Below are positions 22,441-34,532 of a DNA stretch of 64,000 nt, piece after piece (position 1 is the first letter of the stretch; every line of letters begins with the position of its first letter). This DNA is from Poecilobothrus nobilitatus. Lineage: Eukaryota > Arthropoda > Insecta > Diptera > Dolichopodidae. Both the position numbers and the translations under genes were made by a program. Below the pieces are notes generated by a model that worked only from the letters and a program-made list of their open reading frames with translations, was not told the DNA's origin and made no database searches. The DNA lies in contig OX352772.1 in NCBI GenBank assembly GCA_947095535.1, positions 255,575,675 to 255,639,674 on the forward strand, in the 5' to 3' direction.

Positions 22441-23753
22441 ATGCCTAAATTGAAAAGACAATCTCGGGAACAACGTTCTTCAAACGCTAAGTTCCGTCTT
22501 CGTATTTCAAGACAGAATCCGGTTTATAAAATTACGGAACAAGCACGTAAAACAATTGAACATGCAGAGCGAAGGGAAAACCGACAACACAGAAAGACAG
22601 AACAGGAGAAAAACACACTACAACATTCAAAGCGAAGGAGCGATCTGGAATACAGAACTGTAGAACAACAAAGAAATACAAACTCACATTCAGAAAAAAG
22701 AGAAGATCCAGAATATAAGGTAGCAGAACAAAAAAGAAATACTCTTGAGCATTCAAATCGAAGAGAAGATTTAGATATCAAAAGAATGGAGCAACAAACA
22801 AATACACGCGCGCATTTAAGAAAAAGAAAAAATCAGGATTATAAAAAAATCGAACAGAAAAGGAACACGCTAGAACATGCAAAGCGAAGGAGCAATCTGG
22901 AATACAAAACTATAGAACAACAAAGAAACACAAGCTCACATGCAAAAAAAGAGAAGATCCAGAATATAAGGCAGTAGAACAGGAAAGAAATACTCTTGAG
23001 AATGCAAATCGAAGGGAAGATTTAGATATCAAAAGAATGGAGCAACAAACAAATATACGCGCGCATTCAAGAAAAAGAAAAAATCAGGATTATAGAGAAA
23101 TCGAACAGAAAAGGAACACAATAGAACATGTAAAGCGAAGGAGCAATCTGGAATATTGGAATAAAACTATAGAACAACAAAGAAATACAAGTTCACATGC
23201 AAAAAAGAGAGAAGATCCAGAATATAAGGCAGTCGAACAGGAAAGAAATACTCTTGAGCATGCAAATCGAAGGGAAGATTTAGATATCAAAAGAATGGAG
23301 CAACAAACAAATACACGCGCGCATTCAAGAAAAAGATGCACATGCAAAGCGAAGGAGCGATCTGGAATACAAAACTATAGAACAACAAAGAAATACAAGC
23401 TCACATGCAAAAAAAGAGAAGATCCAGAATATAAGGCAGTAGAACAGGAAAGAAATACTCTTGAGCATACAAATCGAAGGGAAGATTTAGATATCAAAAG
23501 AATGGAGCAACAAACAAATATACGCGCGCATTCAAGAAAAAGAAAAATAACAATAGAACATGTAAAGCGAAGGAGCAATCTGGAATATAAAACTATAGAA
23601 CAACAAAGAAATACAAGCTCACATGCAAAAAAAAGAGAATATCCAGAATACAAGATTGCTGAACAAACTAAAAACACAAATGAAAAACAAAAACAGCGAA
23701 CGCAGTTAAAAACGAAAATGCAGAAATTTTATGGTTTGCATGCATGGTTTTAA
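22441..23753 (+). pseudogene. Helentron N-terminal 21-residue repeat region
   Basis: The true start is probably ATG at 22441 (MPKLKRQSREQRSSNAKFR). The protein is then built from 21-residue units of the form EYKxxEQxRNTxxHAxRRxxL, rich in Lys, Arg, Glu and Gln. Four unit subtypes form a higher-order repeat of about 84 residues (252 bp), recurring at about 22881, 23132, 23346 and 23564, the later intervals shortened by deletions. An A-run indel near 22948 shifts the frame. Between about 23335 and 23410 the frame is wrong and then restored by a compensating indel. Such basic repeat leaders precede the Rep domain in arthropod Helentrons; their function is not known to me. Confidence 0.82.
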
Positions 23754-24667
23754 AAAAAATCTGCAGAATTCGATTGCGTAGATGTATTAACTCTAATAGA
23801 CTTGAGGAAAACGCAAGGCAAGCTGAACTAAATAGAACTCAGAGAGCAAATTTGTCACCAATTTCTTATCGTGAACATCAGAAGCAGCGAAGAGAAGTAA
23901 GAACATCAGATCTTTATTCAAAATATCAGAGGAGCAGTGATCAATGTACCTATATCTGTCGATAAAATTATAAATGTTTTACCCAGATCATTTGACCAGA
24001 CCGAAGTCATCCAAATACATTTAAAACGTCGCATGCAATACAATCACAACTATCTAACAGAAACAATACGTCCAGCAAAGGTTATTGAAGCTATTAGGTA
24101 TTTGATTAATACTGAATTGTATAAAAAACATAATATTGAAATTAGTCATAGTTGGCTTAATAATTTTGAAAATCTTGAGGAAGTAAATTTCGTTGCTTCA
24201 CCGAAAGATGAAGAAATTATCCAAAACTTCTTAGAAAGACCAATCGTAATTGGAGAAGAAAATTCGAACGAAAATATTGACCACGATGAAATTATGGATA
24301 TTTTAAACCCTGATGGACAAGAAACATTGCTCGAAAACGATCCAATTGAAAACATTCCTATTGAAAAATAATTATAACTCCAGGAGAAGAAAGGCTACCT
24401 CAAGATATAATTAATGATGAAGACTCTGAAGAATTATCATTTCCCACTATTTATTGTGGTCAAAAGCGTGTTACTACAGAGAATTACAGCAAAATTTCTC
24501 GATCCGAAATAAGACGTTATGACCGGGTCGATAAAATTCTTTACACCTACAAAAAATATGAGCTTCTCATGATAAAAAAAGCCATATCAACATGTTTAGG
24601 AAAAAAATCTGGACAAATAGAATATACTGCTGCAAATTTATTAGACAATAATTTTGTAGTAATTTAG
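23754..24667 (+). pseudogene. Helentron pre-Rep region
   Basis: Two stretches match the conserved segment upstream of Rep in Helitrons. At 23937-24371: NVPISVDKIINVLPRSFDQ, RPAKVIEAIRYLIN and LYKKHNIEISHSW. At about 24380-24667, in another frame: ITPGEERLPQDIINDED and FPTIYCGQKR. Stops and frame changes at about 23965, 24371 and 24665 separate it from its neighbours. The role in transposition is not established. Confidence 0.75.
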
Positions 24668-25800
24668 TACACCATGATGATGGCTACCATATTTTAAAAA
24701 GTTTAAGATCAGCTCCATCTCACTGGGAGGCTGAAAAAAAGGAGGTTATTGCTATGATACGTCAATTTGGTCTTCCAACCTTATTTATCACACTTTCAGC
24801 AGCAGAATCAAAGAGGAATGAACTTTTAATTGTACTGTGTAAATTACTTGATCAAAAGGATTTTTCTGAAAACGATGCAGAAAATTTGTCTAGTAATGAA
24901 AAATGCCGACTGATTCGTTCAGATCCTGTTACATGCGCTCGATATTTTGACCATAGAACTCGACAATTATTTAAACTATTTAAAAATGATAAAGGAATTT
25001 TTAAAGAAAATTTTATTCAAAAGTATTATTGGCGGGTAGAATTTCAACAAAGGAGATCTCCACATATCCATGGAATGTACTGGATGAATAACGCACCCTA
25101 TTTAGACTTAAATAATCAAGAAACCTTTCCAACAATAGTAGAGTTTATTGATAAGTTCGTGTCAACAGACAGTCTCTATCCAGGAGTAGAAAATTATATA
25201 ACTTACCAAAAACATGCACATAGTCGATCTTGTACAAGAGAAATTAGAGGAAAAAAGATTTGTAAATTTAATATGCCATATTCACCCATGCCCAAAACAG
25301 AAATACTTTCACCACTGCAAAAAGAAGATAATAAAGAAATATACAAAAAAAATTTTGAAAAAATTCAAACACTCTTAATGGAAAATTTAACCGATGAGAA
25401 AATGCAAATTCTAAATGATTTCAAAAACTTTTTATCTGACGAGAGTATTAAGCTAACGTATGACGAATACATCTTGGCTTTGAGATCAAGTATAAAAAAA
25501 CCACGTATTTTATACCGAAGAAAGTTAGTTGATCGACTAATAAATTCTTTTAATCCCGAAATTTTATCTTTGCATAAAGCGAACATGGACATACAATTTT
25601 TTTTAGATGCATATGCTTGTTGCAGTTACATTATAAATTATATTAATAAAACCAATCGCGGAGTTTCTAGACTGTTACGAGAAGCTACGGATGAGATTAA
25701 TTCGGGCAACTTTTCTGTAAAGCAAAAGCTTCAGCACATTGGGAACAAGTTAATTTCTGGTACGGAGATATCAGCTCAGGAGGCAGCCTATAATATATAA
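24668..25800 (+). pseudogene. Helentron Rep (HUH) endonuclease domain
   Basis: The frame is open from GTACACCATGATGATGG (24668) through DDGYHILKSLRS and MIRQFGLPTLFITLSAAES. The HUH motif is RSPHIHGMYW, with the two metal-binding His codons at 25063-25065 and 25069-25071. The catalytic two-tyrosine motif is YIINYINKTNRG, Tyr codons 25627-25629 and 25639-25641. In Helitrons these Tyr residues cut and covalently hold the DNA strand for rolling-circle transposition. All core residues are present, so the domain itself could be functional. The gene is broken by the TAA after EAAYNI at 25798 and by lesions on both sides. Confidence 0.9.
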
Positions 25801-25839
25801 TATACAGGAGGCAGCATAGGTCTGATACCCGCAATGGAG

Positions 25840-27400
25840 AAATTTATATAAATACGACTCACCCAGAAAAGCGAGTAAGAATTGTCAAATCTAAGGAATT
25901 TCTACGTAGATTGCCATCAGATTCAACAGATATTTATGTTCCGAATATATTGGATCACTATGTTCAGCGTCCAAAAGCTTTAGAATTTGTTTGCTTAGCT
26001 GATTTTGCAGCAAACTATAGTTTTTCAAAAAATACTTCTTCAGAAGAAAGTGAAAATGATGAACAATTAAATGAAGGGTATGAACATAATAATGAATTAA
26101 ATTTAAATATATTAGAATTGCAAAATAATAGTGGATGCGCAAAAGAACAAAACCTTTTATAATTCGACACAGAGGTTTTAATGTGGACAGTGCACGTGAA
26201 GACTATTTTAGAGAATTAGTAATGCTTTTTCTACCTTGGAGAAATGAAAAACAGAATATCATTCAAAGGAATAATGAGCAGACTTGTAAAAGATGGTTTT
26301 CACTAATTCAAGAAAATAGGAAAAAATACAATAAATTTGAAAACACGGATTTAGAAAATGTCCTCCTTCAAATTCAGGAAGGAAATCAACATGAAGAAGA
26401 AAATCTTGAAAACACTGGAATTTTTGACGACGAATTTAGAGCTCTTGCCGTTCCTGAGCTTAATTCAAACACAAATATACTGAAAACAAATCCTGGAATA
26501 ATTAACGAAAATTCGGAAATTGAGGATGAAGACGCAGATATACGAGTAATTGAATTGCCACCTAAAATTTCAGAAAATGAATTACAGAATTTAATTTGTT
26601 CACTAAACTATAAACAGCGTCTATACTTATCGCATGTGCTATACAAAATTAATAAGCAAAATATATTTTATGAATTTGTTGATGGAGGCGCTGGAGTTGG
26701 AAAAAGCAGACTAATAAAAGTAATTTATCAATCTATAACAAAAAGATTCGACACTATACCAGGAAGTAATCCAAATTTACCAAAGGTATTACTATGTGCT
26801 CCGACCGGGAAAGTCGCTTTTGGTATAGGTGGTTCAACTCTTCATTTTCATTACCAATGAATCAACATAGTGGAAGAATTCGACCTCTAAATAATGATAT
26901 CTGCAATACCTTGATTTCACAATATATGGAAATAAAGTTGATTATCATAGATGAAATATCAATGGTAGGGGCGAATATGTTTTGACATCTTGACTTGCGC
27001 CAAAAGCAAATATTCAAAAGCAACCAACCATTTGGGGGGATATCTATTGTTTTGTTCGGCGATTTAAGACAATTAGCTCCAGTTGGTGATAAATGGATAT
27101 TTTCAGCTCAAATATTTTCATATCAAGTTCAAATCAGTAGAAAACAGTTTCCCATAATCCCAGCTGAAGGTATTACCATCCATAAGAGTCATAAGAGTCA
27201 AGGAGCAACTTACGGTCAAGTTGCAGTGCATATAAAAAATAATATGAGTCGAGCTGCCTTATATGTTGCGTGCAGTAGAGCGACAGCAGAAGGATTATAT
27301 GTTATTGGAAATTTTAACCCACCAAAAGCAATTGCAAATTCCTATTTAGTTCAGATGGAAATGAAAATGTTACGAAGCGAAAAACGATTGATTTCTACTT
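25840..27400 (+). pseudogene. Helentron SF1 helicase, internally deleted
   Basis: The Rep-helicase linker begins with HPEKRVRIVKSKEFL and LPSDSTDIYVPNILDHY (about 25860-25980), then LVMLFLPWRNEKQNI. Walker A is VDGGAGVGKSR near 26680-26712, motif Ia LCAPTGKVAFGIGGST, and Walker B LIIIDEISMVG near 26935-26970 after a frameshift at about 26835. An in-frame TGA (26983-26985) interrupts before HLDLRQKQIF. Motif III is LFGDLRQLAPVGDKWIF. The sequence then jumps to SRKQFPIIPAEGITIHKS, so the usual region of more than 200 residues with motif IV is deleted near 27100-27140. Motif V carries a 9-bp duplication (HKSHKSQGA). Motif VI is LYVACSRAT. This copy cannot give an active helicase. Confidence 0.88.
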
Positions 27401-28062
27401 TTGATTTTAAAGAAAAATATTTTTTACAAATATACTATCAAAATGTTCAAAGTTTACACGCTCATTTTAAAGACATAAGTTCTGATTGCATAATACTGAA
27501 GTCAGACATTATTTGTCTTACAGAAACGTGGTATTTTCCAACAGAAAAATTTAATATACCTGACTATACACTATTATGCAAAATTGATAGCAGTGAAACC
27601 ACCCGCCGTCAAAAAAGAGAAATAATGGTTTACTGTAAAACAATTTTCTCTAATATAGTAGAAGTCATATTTGTATCTGACTACAGTTGCGAAAAGAAAA
27701 CCTTTGAATACGTTGCTCTAAAAATTAATGACATTTATGTAATTGTTCTTTACAGAAATTCAAAATTTTTAGAATGTTTATTACAGCTTTACCTTAAATT
27801 AAACCTAGACGATATAAGAAAGTTCAGAAAACATTGAACCATATATCATAGTGGTTGGTGATTTCAACATATGCAGAATTGCTTCTATTTCTGCTATAGA
27901 AAAAATGTTCAACAACATTAGGTTGTTATCTCTTTTAGATTCATCCACAACAACAACAAATGGAATGACTCAAATTGATTAGGCTTTCTCAAACATCCCT
28001 ACCTCAAAAGCAATCGTCTACCCTACTACATTTAGTTACCATGATGGAATATTTGTTCACGT
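27401..28062 (+). pseudogene. Helentron C-terminal AP-type endonuclease, truncated
   Basis: Directly after the helicase comes YYQNVQSLHAHFKDI, DIICLTETWYFPTEKF and, after a frame change near 27835, IIVVGDFNICRI, QID, FSNIPTSKAIVYPTTFSYHDGIF. These are the first Glu, the GDFN and the final (S/Y)DH-type motifs of the APE/EEP nuclease fold also found in non-LTR elements. Fusion of this domain to a Helitron helicase is diagnostic of Helentrons. The GGG-VAIY region between is lost (a Lys/Arg stretch replaces it), and one stop follows QID. It continues without interruption from the helicase, so a separate LINE insertion is unlikely. Confidence 0.82.
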
Positions 28063-29769
28063 ATAATTTTACTACTGTTGGAAATATTTGGAAACAGGAA
28101 ACCGTATGGAAATATTTGACTACATCATTGTATAACTTTGAACCACATGCTTGCTACATTCATATCGGTTTGCCATTAAAAGATCCAAAAATGACGTCTG
28201 GAATTTCCCAAAATGATTCGTTTTCGTTTTTCTTTTTTCTTTTATTATAAACTTTTAGTTATTTTCATTATAATTATAATTATTTATTATATTTATTATA
28301 TTAATTTATATTATTTATTATATTTATATTATTATATTTTTATACCCGTACGATATGATCGGGTATAATAAAATTACTACTCCGTTTGTAACACCTCGAA
28401 ATAAGCGAGCTAGATATACCTTCAAAGGTATGGATCGGATCAGAAAAAAATTCTACGACGATTGAGCCATGTCCGTCCGCCCGTCCGTCCGTCAGCACGC
28501 TAACTCAAAAACTAAGAAAGCTAGAATCTTGAAATTTACACAAAATATTCTGGGAGTAATTTGTAGGTTCCCTATTGTTTTTGGTTGAGTTTGGACCAAA
28601 AGTTAGGGTAGCTCTCGAACACCTAACTTTTAGATCCCCACATTTTTTTTGAAATAGAGCTATAAAATTTTAACTGGTGATAGATCTCACAAAAATATTA
28701 ATTTTATTTTTAATAAATTTTTCTTGTAGCCCCACCCGTTACGGAGCTACAGCTACCCAAAGGTTCAAAAAAGCTCTATATTTAAATTGTTATAGCACAA
28801 GTTGTATAAGGTATATCTTCATTTTGAAAACGCCAAACGATTACTACTTTTATTAGCTTTAAAAGTATATATACAATAAATATATATTTGTGGCATACGA
28901 TGCCTTAATTTACCAATATGTAATTTACCGTTATGAAATTTGCAAAATCCTTTGCAATTTTCCTTCCAAAAACTTGCAATTTTCACAGAAGTTAGATTTT
29001 GAAAATAAGTATGAGTCATTTCAGAAAATTTTTTTGTATCGCTCCCCGTTTAGGAGCTGTAAGGGGTCAAAAACTGAAAATTTCCTATTTTTAAACACCT
29101 GTAACTTGAACACCTGTTAAATTTTTTTTGAAGTAATACACAAAAATTAAAGCTTCAACATTATAACTCTTATTTCTGTTAACAACTTTTTTTAATAATA
29201 TAGGGTTACTTTATAATTGACGAAAGTGTTACTTGATTTTTTCAAATTTTCTAACAAATTTCTTTAACGAATTTATTGCATTTTGTTTTACTCGATAATT
29301 TTAAATTGTTGAAGATATAATGCGTAGTACAAAAAAAAATGTAAATAAATAAACAACATAACGGTTGCTTGAAGAATTTTTATTTATATGATATTGATAT
29401 ATATACATACTTATATAATATCATGTATATTTACATATCGTATATGTCACTAGTGAATGAATGATAAGAGTATAGATGTATATTATATAGCGCCGTATTT
29501 ACATACATACATATATGTATTTTATTGTACTTATAAGAAATTATTCTGTCAATGGAATATTTAAATATAATATAATATAATATTTAAAATTATATTTACT
29601 ATTTTGTACTAAGTAAATTTAATATACATTTACCGCTTAGTATTAAATGGTACTATAGAATATTTGAAAAAGTTTTGGATTGATAATCGTTATGTGGAAG
29701 GTTAGAATCTGCTTTTAAAGAATGTATAAACATATACTTTGAATATATGTACAAACCATAAATGCTTGT

Positions 29770-30370
29770 TTTCATTAGCAAAAAATATCCACGGAAATGT
29801 TAGAGCATAGGGAGAAGATACAAAAATGATATTGGTGTGAAAGATATAACCCTAAAAAAATATCCATGAAACTTTTGAAAATATCCAGGAAAGTAACCAT
29901 AAATATCCACGAAAATATGTTCTCTGGAGATATTTTGTTATAACTATCGTGGATATTTTTAATACATGTGCAAAAATTGTATATCTTACAAAAAAATTTC
30001 TACTACCATGGCATTTAAATTTTGAAGTGTCAAAAAAATAAACAAACATTTTAAAATAAACAAATGTTCAAAAAATTTTTTTTTGTTTTTTAGTGAGAAA
30101 CTATATTAAAATGACTATATTATAGGTATAAAAATATTATTAACAAACTATATTATTTTTGACAACTTTAAATTTTAAATTTTTAGCTAAATATGAATAT
30201 AAACATTAATAAATTAGGTTATGTACATTTTTTACTGTCAAAGTGTTGCTGTAATATTTTGTAATAATATAATTCTATTTGCTCCCTCTTTCCCACTGGT
30301 AGAACACTACATTTTCCTCTTTCTAAAGTTGCGATAATATCCACGAAATTTCTCATAACCAGCCTTAATT
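29770..30370. repeat. Extra block 1 inside Family C plus copy
   Basis: Absent from the minus copy, where the flanks join. It contains several ATATCCACG(A/G)AA strings and the inverted TCGTGGATAT. No gene; termini not resolved. Confidence 0.6.
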
Positions 30371-30437
30371 GAAATTCTAGAAATTATAAAATTCACTCAA
30401 ATTATTTTAAAATACTAAAAAATTAAAATCTAATATA

Positions 30438-31965
30438 TAAAGAAGAAATTTTGTTTGTTTGTCTGCGCCCTTTTCACGTAAAAACCACCACTATCATTGC
30501 AACCAAATTTTGCAGGAACATTTAAAAAAAAAATTTGCACAAATGTTCTCCTTAGCTTTCGGGGTGTACTGAAGAAATTTGGTTGCAATATGCTACCTGG
30601 ATTCGGCCCGGCGGGCTTCCAAAAAAATGTTTATGTCCAATTTTGTATGGTAGTTTTATGGTCTGAAAAAAGGCATGTGACAAATTTTTATGAAGTTCGA
30701 GTAACTCATTTGGGCACGGGAGCCGAACGAAGTTTTTTAATTTATTTTGTTGTCGCGCTTAAACGGTTTGACCAATTTAGTTAAAAATTTGCAAAAGTGT
30801 AGCTCTTTACGAAGCATACCTAGTTGATTTGGTTACAATACATTAACCAGTTTTGGTGCCAGGACCTAATGAAGTTTTTTAATTTCTTCGTTGTCGCGCT
30901 TGAACGGTTTGACCAATTGATCCATTAATCCGTTTCGGTACCAGGGTAATTGAGTTAAAAATTTGCAAAAGTGTAGCTCTTTACCACAGAAGCATGGCGA
31001 GTTGATTTGGTTACAATACATTAACCCATTTCAGCACCAGGCCTCAATGAAGTTTTTAATTTTTTTGTTGTCGTGCAAACGGTTTCACCAATTGAAAATT
31101 GGTACAAGTATTGCATTTTAAGACAGAAGCACATTCAATTAATTCTGCCGTGATACATTAACCCAATTCGCCCCTATAGACTGCAAAAAAAAATTTTTTT
31201 TTGTCTAATTTGACAGGATGAATTTACCGTTTTAAATAAAGCATGTAACAAATTTTTGTTAATGTTCGTTAATCTATTTCCGAGTTATTTATATTTAAGA
31301 AAAAATCATTGAGTACATATATATTTAAGAACATTCCTATCCATATACAGTTTTTACACATATTTTTAGCATATATCAATTTGAAAACATAATAACTTAT
31401 TAGAAAAAGTTAACGTAAAAAAATTCTGATTGATTTATAAAGGTAAAAAACAATCCTGTCTTTTTATATTAAAAATATGTTAAACAAAACCTGAAATGTA
31501 TGCATTTAAAAAGAAGCTCTTTCAAAATTTGAAGAGATGTAGGGGCTGTAGGAGCTGTAACGGTGAGGCTACATAAAAAAGTTGTTCTATAACATTGCTC
31601 TTTTAAGAGACATATGCATGGCTAATATTTCATTGCCAGTGTATAAGGCTTGTAAACAGACGGACGGACAGAGTGAAACTTTTCGTAGTGAAAGTTTTCA
31701 AAATGTGCTTAAAATGATAATTCATAAAAACATGTAGTGACATTACTTACGAAAAAAAATGTATTACATTATGGTCTTATATGAAATGCAATTTTATGTT
31801 TCGGTATTACGGTATTAGCGAATAATATATTGTGAAAACTCACTTCACCGTAATAGTATACTCAATAGATTACTGATTCCTTTTAAGTTTTTTGTAAACG
31901 AATTGTCTTCTAATTTTTCGCTCTGTTTATTTAATTTGCTAAAAAAAATTTAATGAATTATTATT
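30438..31965. repeat. Extra block 2 inside Family C plus copy
   Basis: Begins AAAGAAGAAATTTTGTTTGTTTG and contains repeated segments of the type TTGTCGCGCTT(A/G)AACGGTTTG (near 30750 and 30890) and GCAAAAGTGTAGCTCTTTAC (near 30790 and 30968). It is an interspersed non-coding repeat of unknown class. A GACGGACGGACAG string near 31660 suggests a further Helentron-like fragment. Confidence 0.55.
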
Positions 31966-32037
31966 AATTAACATACTAACGAGTTCGTACGGATATCTAA
32001 GAGTTGACAAAGGCAACTGTATTCTCCCTCGTTTTTT

Positions 32038-32668
32038 CTTCTTATTAATTCTATACACTTTCTGTCAATCCAGGGTACACTGTATTTATTACTACTAAAA
32101 CTTTTTTCCATAACGGTAGCACTAGCAATTGTTTTTTTTTTTGACATTTGTTAATTGTTTTGCGATATTATCTACGCGATATTATCCTGGTGATTTTCTT
32201 ATGGAAAAGTATGCGTTTGTGTTTACCATTACCTTACAATTCTGCATATTGTTGTCAGTTGTATTATTTATATTAATTAAAATCACCAATAATTATACTT
32301 CTTTTGCTTTTTAGGTTATTCAAGTGATTCTCCAATATTTTAAAGAAATTGTCCTGAGAATAGTGGAATTATCAAGTTGCCTATAGATACTAGTGATGGC
32401 GTAGTCTTTCTTGTTAAAATTAATTTTAATACTAATGAGACTACTGTACTCATCACATAAAATATTTTGGATTGTTGATGTGATAATTTTTTTTTTTTAA
32501 TTTTAAAATTTTTTAATTTGTAAAAAAGAAATTAAATTTTTTTAAATTAAATTTTTTATTTAGTTTAGTAAATTGTTTTTAATTTAAATAACACTTTTTA
32601 AAATTTTCAATTTTAAGAGGTTTTACATATGATAAGTATAATTTCTTTTTTTTTTAATATAGTAAATC
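32038..32668. other. AT-rich spacer, no gene recognised
   Basis: Only short chance frames and long A/T runs before the GC-richer LINE starts. Confidence 0.5.
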
Positions 32669-33234
32669 TATTCTCCCACTCCTACGGAGCCCGTCTTGAC
32701 GCGGTGGAGTTGGCTTAAGTACGACCGATGATCCTCATAGGCAATATCAGCGGATTCCTTAGGAATCTGGCAGGTGCAACCATGCTGTTAAGGCTGTGAG
32801 GGGAGGAAGGAAAACTAAAAGGGCCCCACCCCTTTAATGAAGAGATGGAGAAAAGAGATGAAAAGCGCGGTAGGATATTACCGCAAACGTCGTTGGGAGC
32901 TTCGACCACCGGCGGGCCTGGCCCCAGTCATGGGGAGAGGTCGCCAGCAGGGAACAAAAGCGATTATAAAAAAAATGATGGTGGAGTGTGTGGGGTGGTT
33001 TCTCACCAGAGAGCGAAGCGAAAGCTGAACTCGAGGAAGAGGAAACTACGACTGCAGTGGAAACAGGAGGGAAGTCGGAGGAAACAATAAACACTCTTCT
33101 TGAAGAAAGAAGAGCGTTTTATTGTGATTCGGCTTTGCGTCCAACGAGAGCTGCAGTCTCAAAACTAAGGAAAAAGGAAGAGAAGGTGGCAAGTGAGGAA
33201 GATACCAGGGGGAGAGGTTTCGAAACCGACCATG

Positions 33235-34447
33235 TCGGCGGAGAAACCGACCGAACCAAGGTCGACTCCGAGCGTGTCAGTTCTGGCTCCTCCTAAAATA
33301 GGAGATACCAAGGACCCGAAAGCTGGAAAGCGTAGGAAGGGTGTCTCGACGGCCACCTCGACTGGCGATAACAAGCCAGCGGGGGGGCAAGAGGGCACTT
33401 CGAATTTGTCCGGAACACAGGTAGGGCCTGGTATCTCGGTTAAAGGTGAACTCTCTGTCCCAGCAAGGGCTGGAAGTGCACATCCGTTTAAAAATAGCGG
33501 AGGAAATCAAGACGGTATGAAAAGATCAAGGTCAAAGGAGGAGGTCATACCGCCGGGTAAGAAACAAACCGTCACCTACAGTCAAATGGCTATAGATGAG
33601 CGTTTAAAATTGGCCATAGTCGATATGAACCAATTGGACGGGCTGATAAGAGAAGAGTTTCACAGGACTCTCCTCATTAGAAGCCTCGATAATTGGATCA
33701 AAGGCGAGGCTAATAGGAGAAGGAAGGGAGAAAGTGCTATTTCGCCCAAGTTCTCGTGGAGTTTGTGGGACGCAAACATCTACAACATTACTTATGCGGA
33801 CAATAGCACGGTAACCTGGTTGAAGCTGACAGTCTTGAACAACGCTGAGCTGTGCCCCGGGGCTAATCTACGTTGTGTAGAGAAGTCCGGGATACCACGA
33901 CTAGAAAGAGTTCATGTCTGGCTGAGGAGCGACTTCGACGAACCAGAGGAGGTAGTTAACACAATAGATATCTTAAATGAATCGTTGGAGTTACATGCCA
34001 ACCAATGGAAATTGTTGAACAGAGAGGTGAGGAAATCGGAGGGCCAATGGCTACTCTTCGGAATACCAAAGGCAGATTACCTGAATTTGGAAAAACTTAC
34101 GTAGATCGCGTTTTCCTTATCAAAAGAAAGGGGAAGAGCCTCCTCCAGAAGAAGTTGGTGGTGAGGTGACAGAACATCTGTCAAAATTGACTATAGAAGC
34201 CGAGCTCACCACCATTGATCCGGAGGTCAGCTCTAAAGAGGTGGCCAACGAGACAGAGCTTGAGGATACCCACTCAATGAACTCCTTTACGGAAGTTTCA
34301 GAGTACGGATCCTCACTTACCGAGATGGATCCATTAATCCTGAAGGGCCTGGAGGAGACTACTCCGACAGATGCAGGTACTCCAGGGGTCGGGAAAATCA
34401 GGGTTAGGAGGGGTGAAATAAATACCCCACCTAGCGAGGGCAAATAG
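33235..34447 (+). pseudogene. LOA LINE ORF1, frameshifted
   Basis: The first ATG in the main frame is near 33232 (MSAEKPTEPRSTPS). The frame is Pro/Lys-rich at first, then folded-looking from about residue 120: LWDANIYNITYADNSTVTWLKL, GIPRLERVHVWLRSDFDEP, QWKLLNREVRKSEGQWLLFG. It stops at 34102-34104. An acidic C-terminal part (ELEDTHSMNSFTEVSEYGSS, ending at 34447) is open in another frame, so one frameshift near 34100 splits the protein. No CCHC knuckle is visible. By position it is the LINE's nucleic-acid-binding protein; sequence alone does not show the fold. Confidence 0.7.
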
Positions 34448-34532
34448 TTTACAAACCCTCGTATAAGCTTGGTGATGAAAGTAATCCAAGCAAACACACA
34501 CAGAAGTATCACCAGAGGCAGTGACGGAGTGA

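Larger units (their letters stand above)
18775..28340 (+). mobile_element. Decayed Helentron (Helitron with endonuclease), with nested elements
   Basis: The block between the two inverted Family C elements holds, on the plus strand, the remains of a Helitron of the Helentron type: N-terminal repeat region, HUH Rep, SF1 helicase and AP-type endonuclease (22441-28060). Family B (19184-22275) is inserted in its 5' non-coding part. That part carries a duplicated string, ATTCTTATTTTATAAGTAAA, near 18905 and 22292. Exact Helentron termini were not identified, so the boundaries given are those of the enclosing Family C copies. Confidence 0.7.
28341..32037 (+). mobile_element. Family C element, plus copy with two internal insertions
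   Basis: It begins with a hairpin, TATACCCG...CGGGTATA (28341-28367), and ends with GTTCGTACGGATATCTAAG, the stem-loop AGTTG-ACAAAGG-CAACT and TATTCTCCCTCGTTTTTT. It is collinear with the complement of 17253-18774 except for two extra blocks: about 29770-30370 and about 30438-31965. No coding potential is seen. Confidence 0.82.

Noticed and set aside
17253..32037. A single giant foldback transposon with Family C arms as its termini and the Helentron as cargo
   Set aside because: Family C exists independently at 1-650, its arms differ by two large insertions, no flanking target duplication was found, and Helitrons do not use long terminal inverted repeats.
32837..33296. Overlapping frames in the 5' part of the LOA LINE on both strands
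   Set aside because: Local GC-rich composition opens several frames; only the frame leading into ORF1 has continuity with the element's coding sequence.
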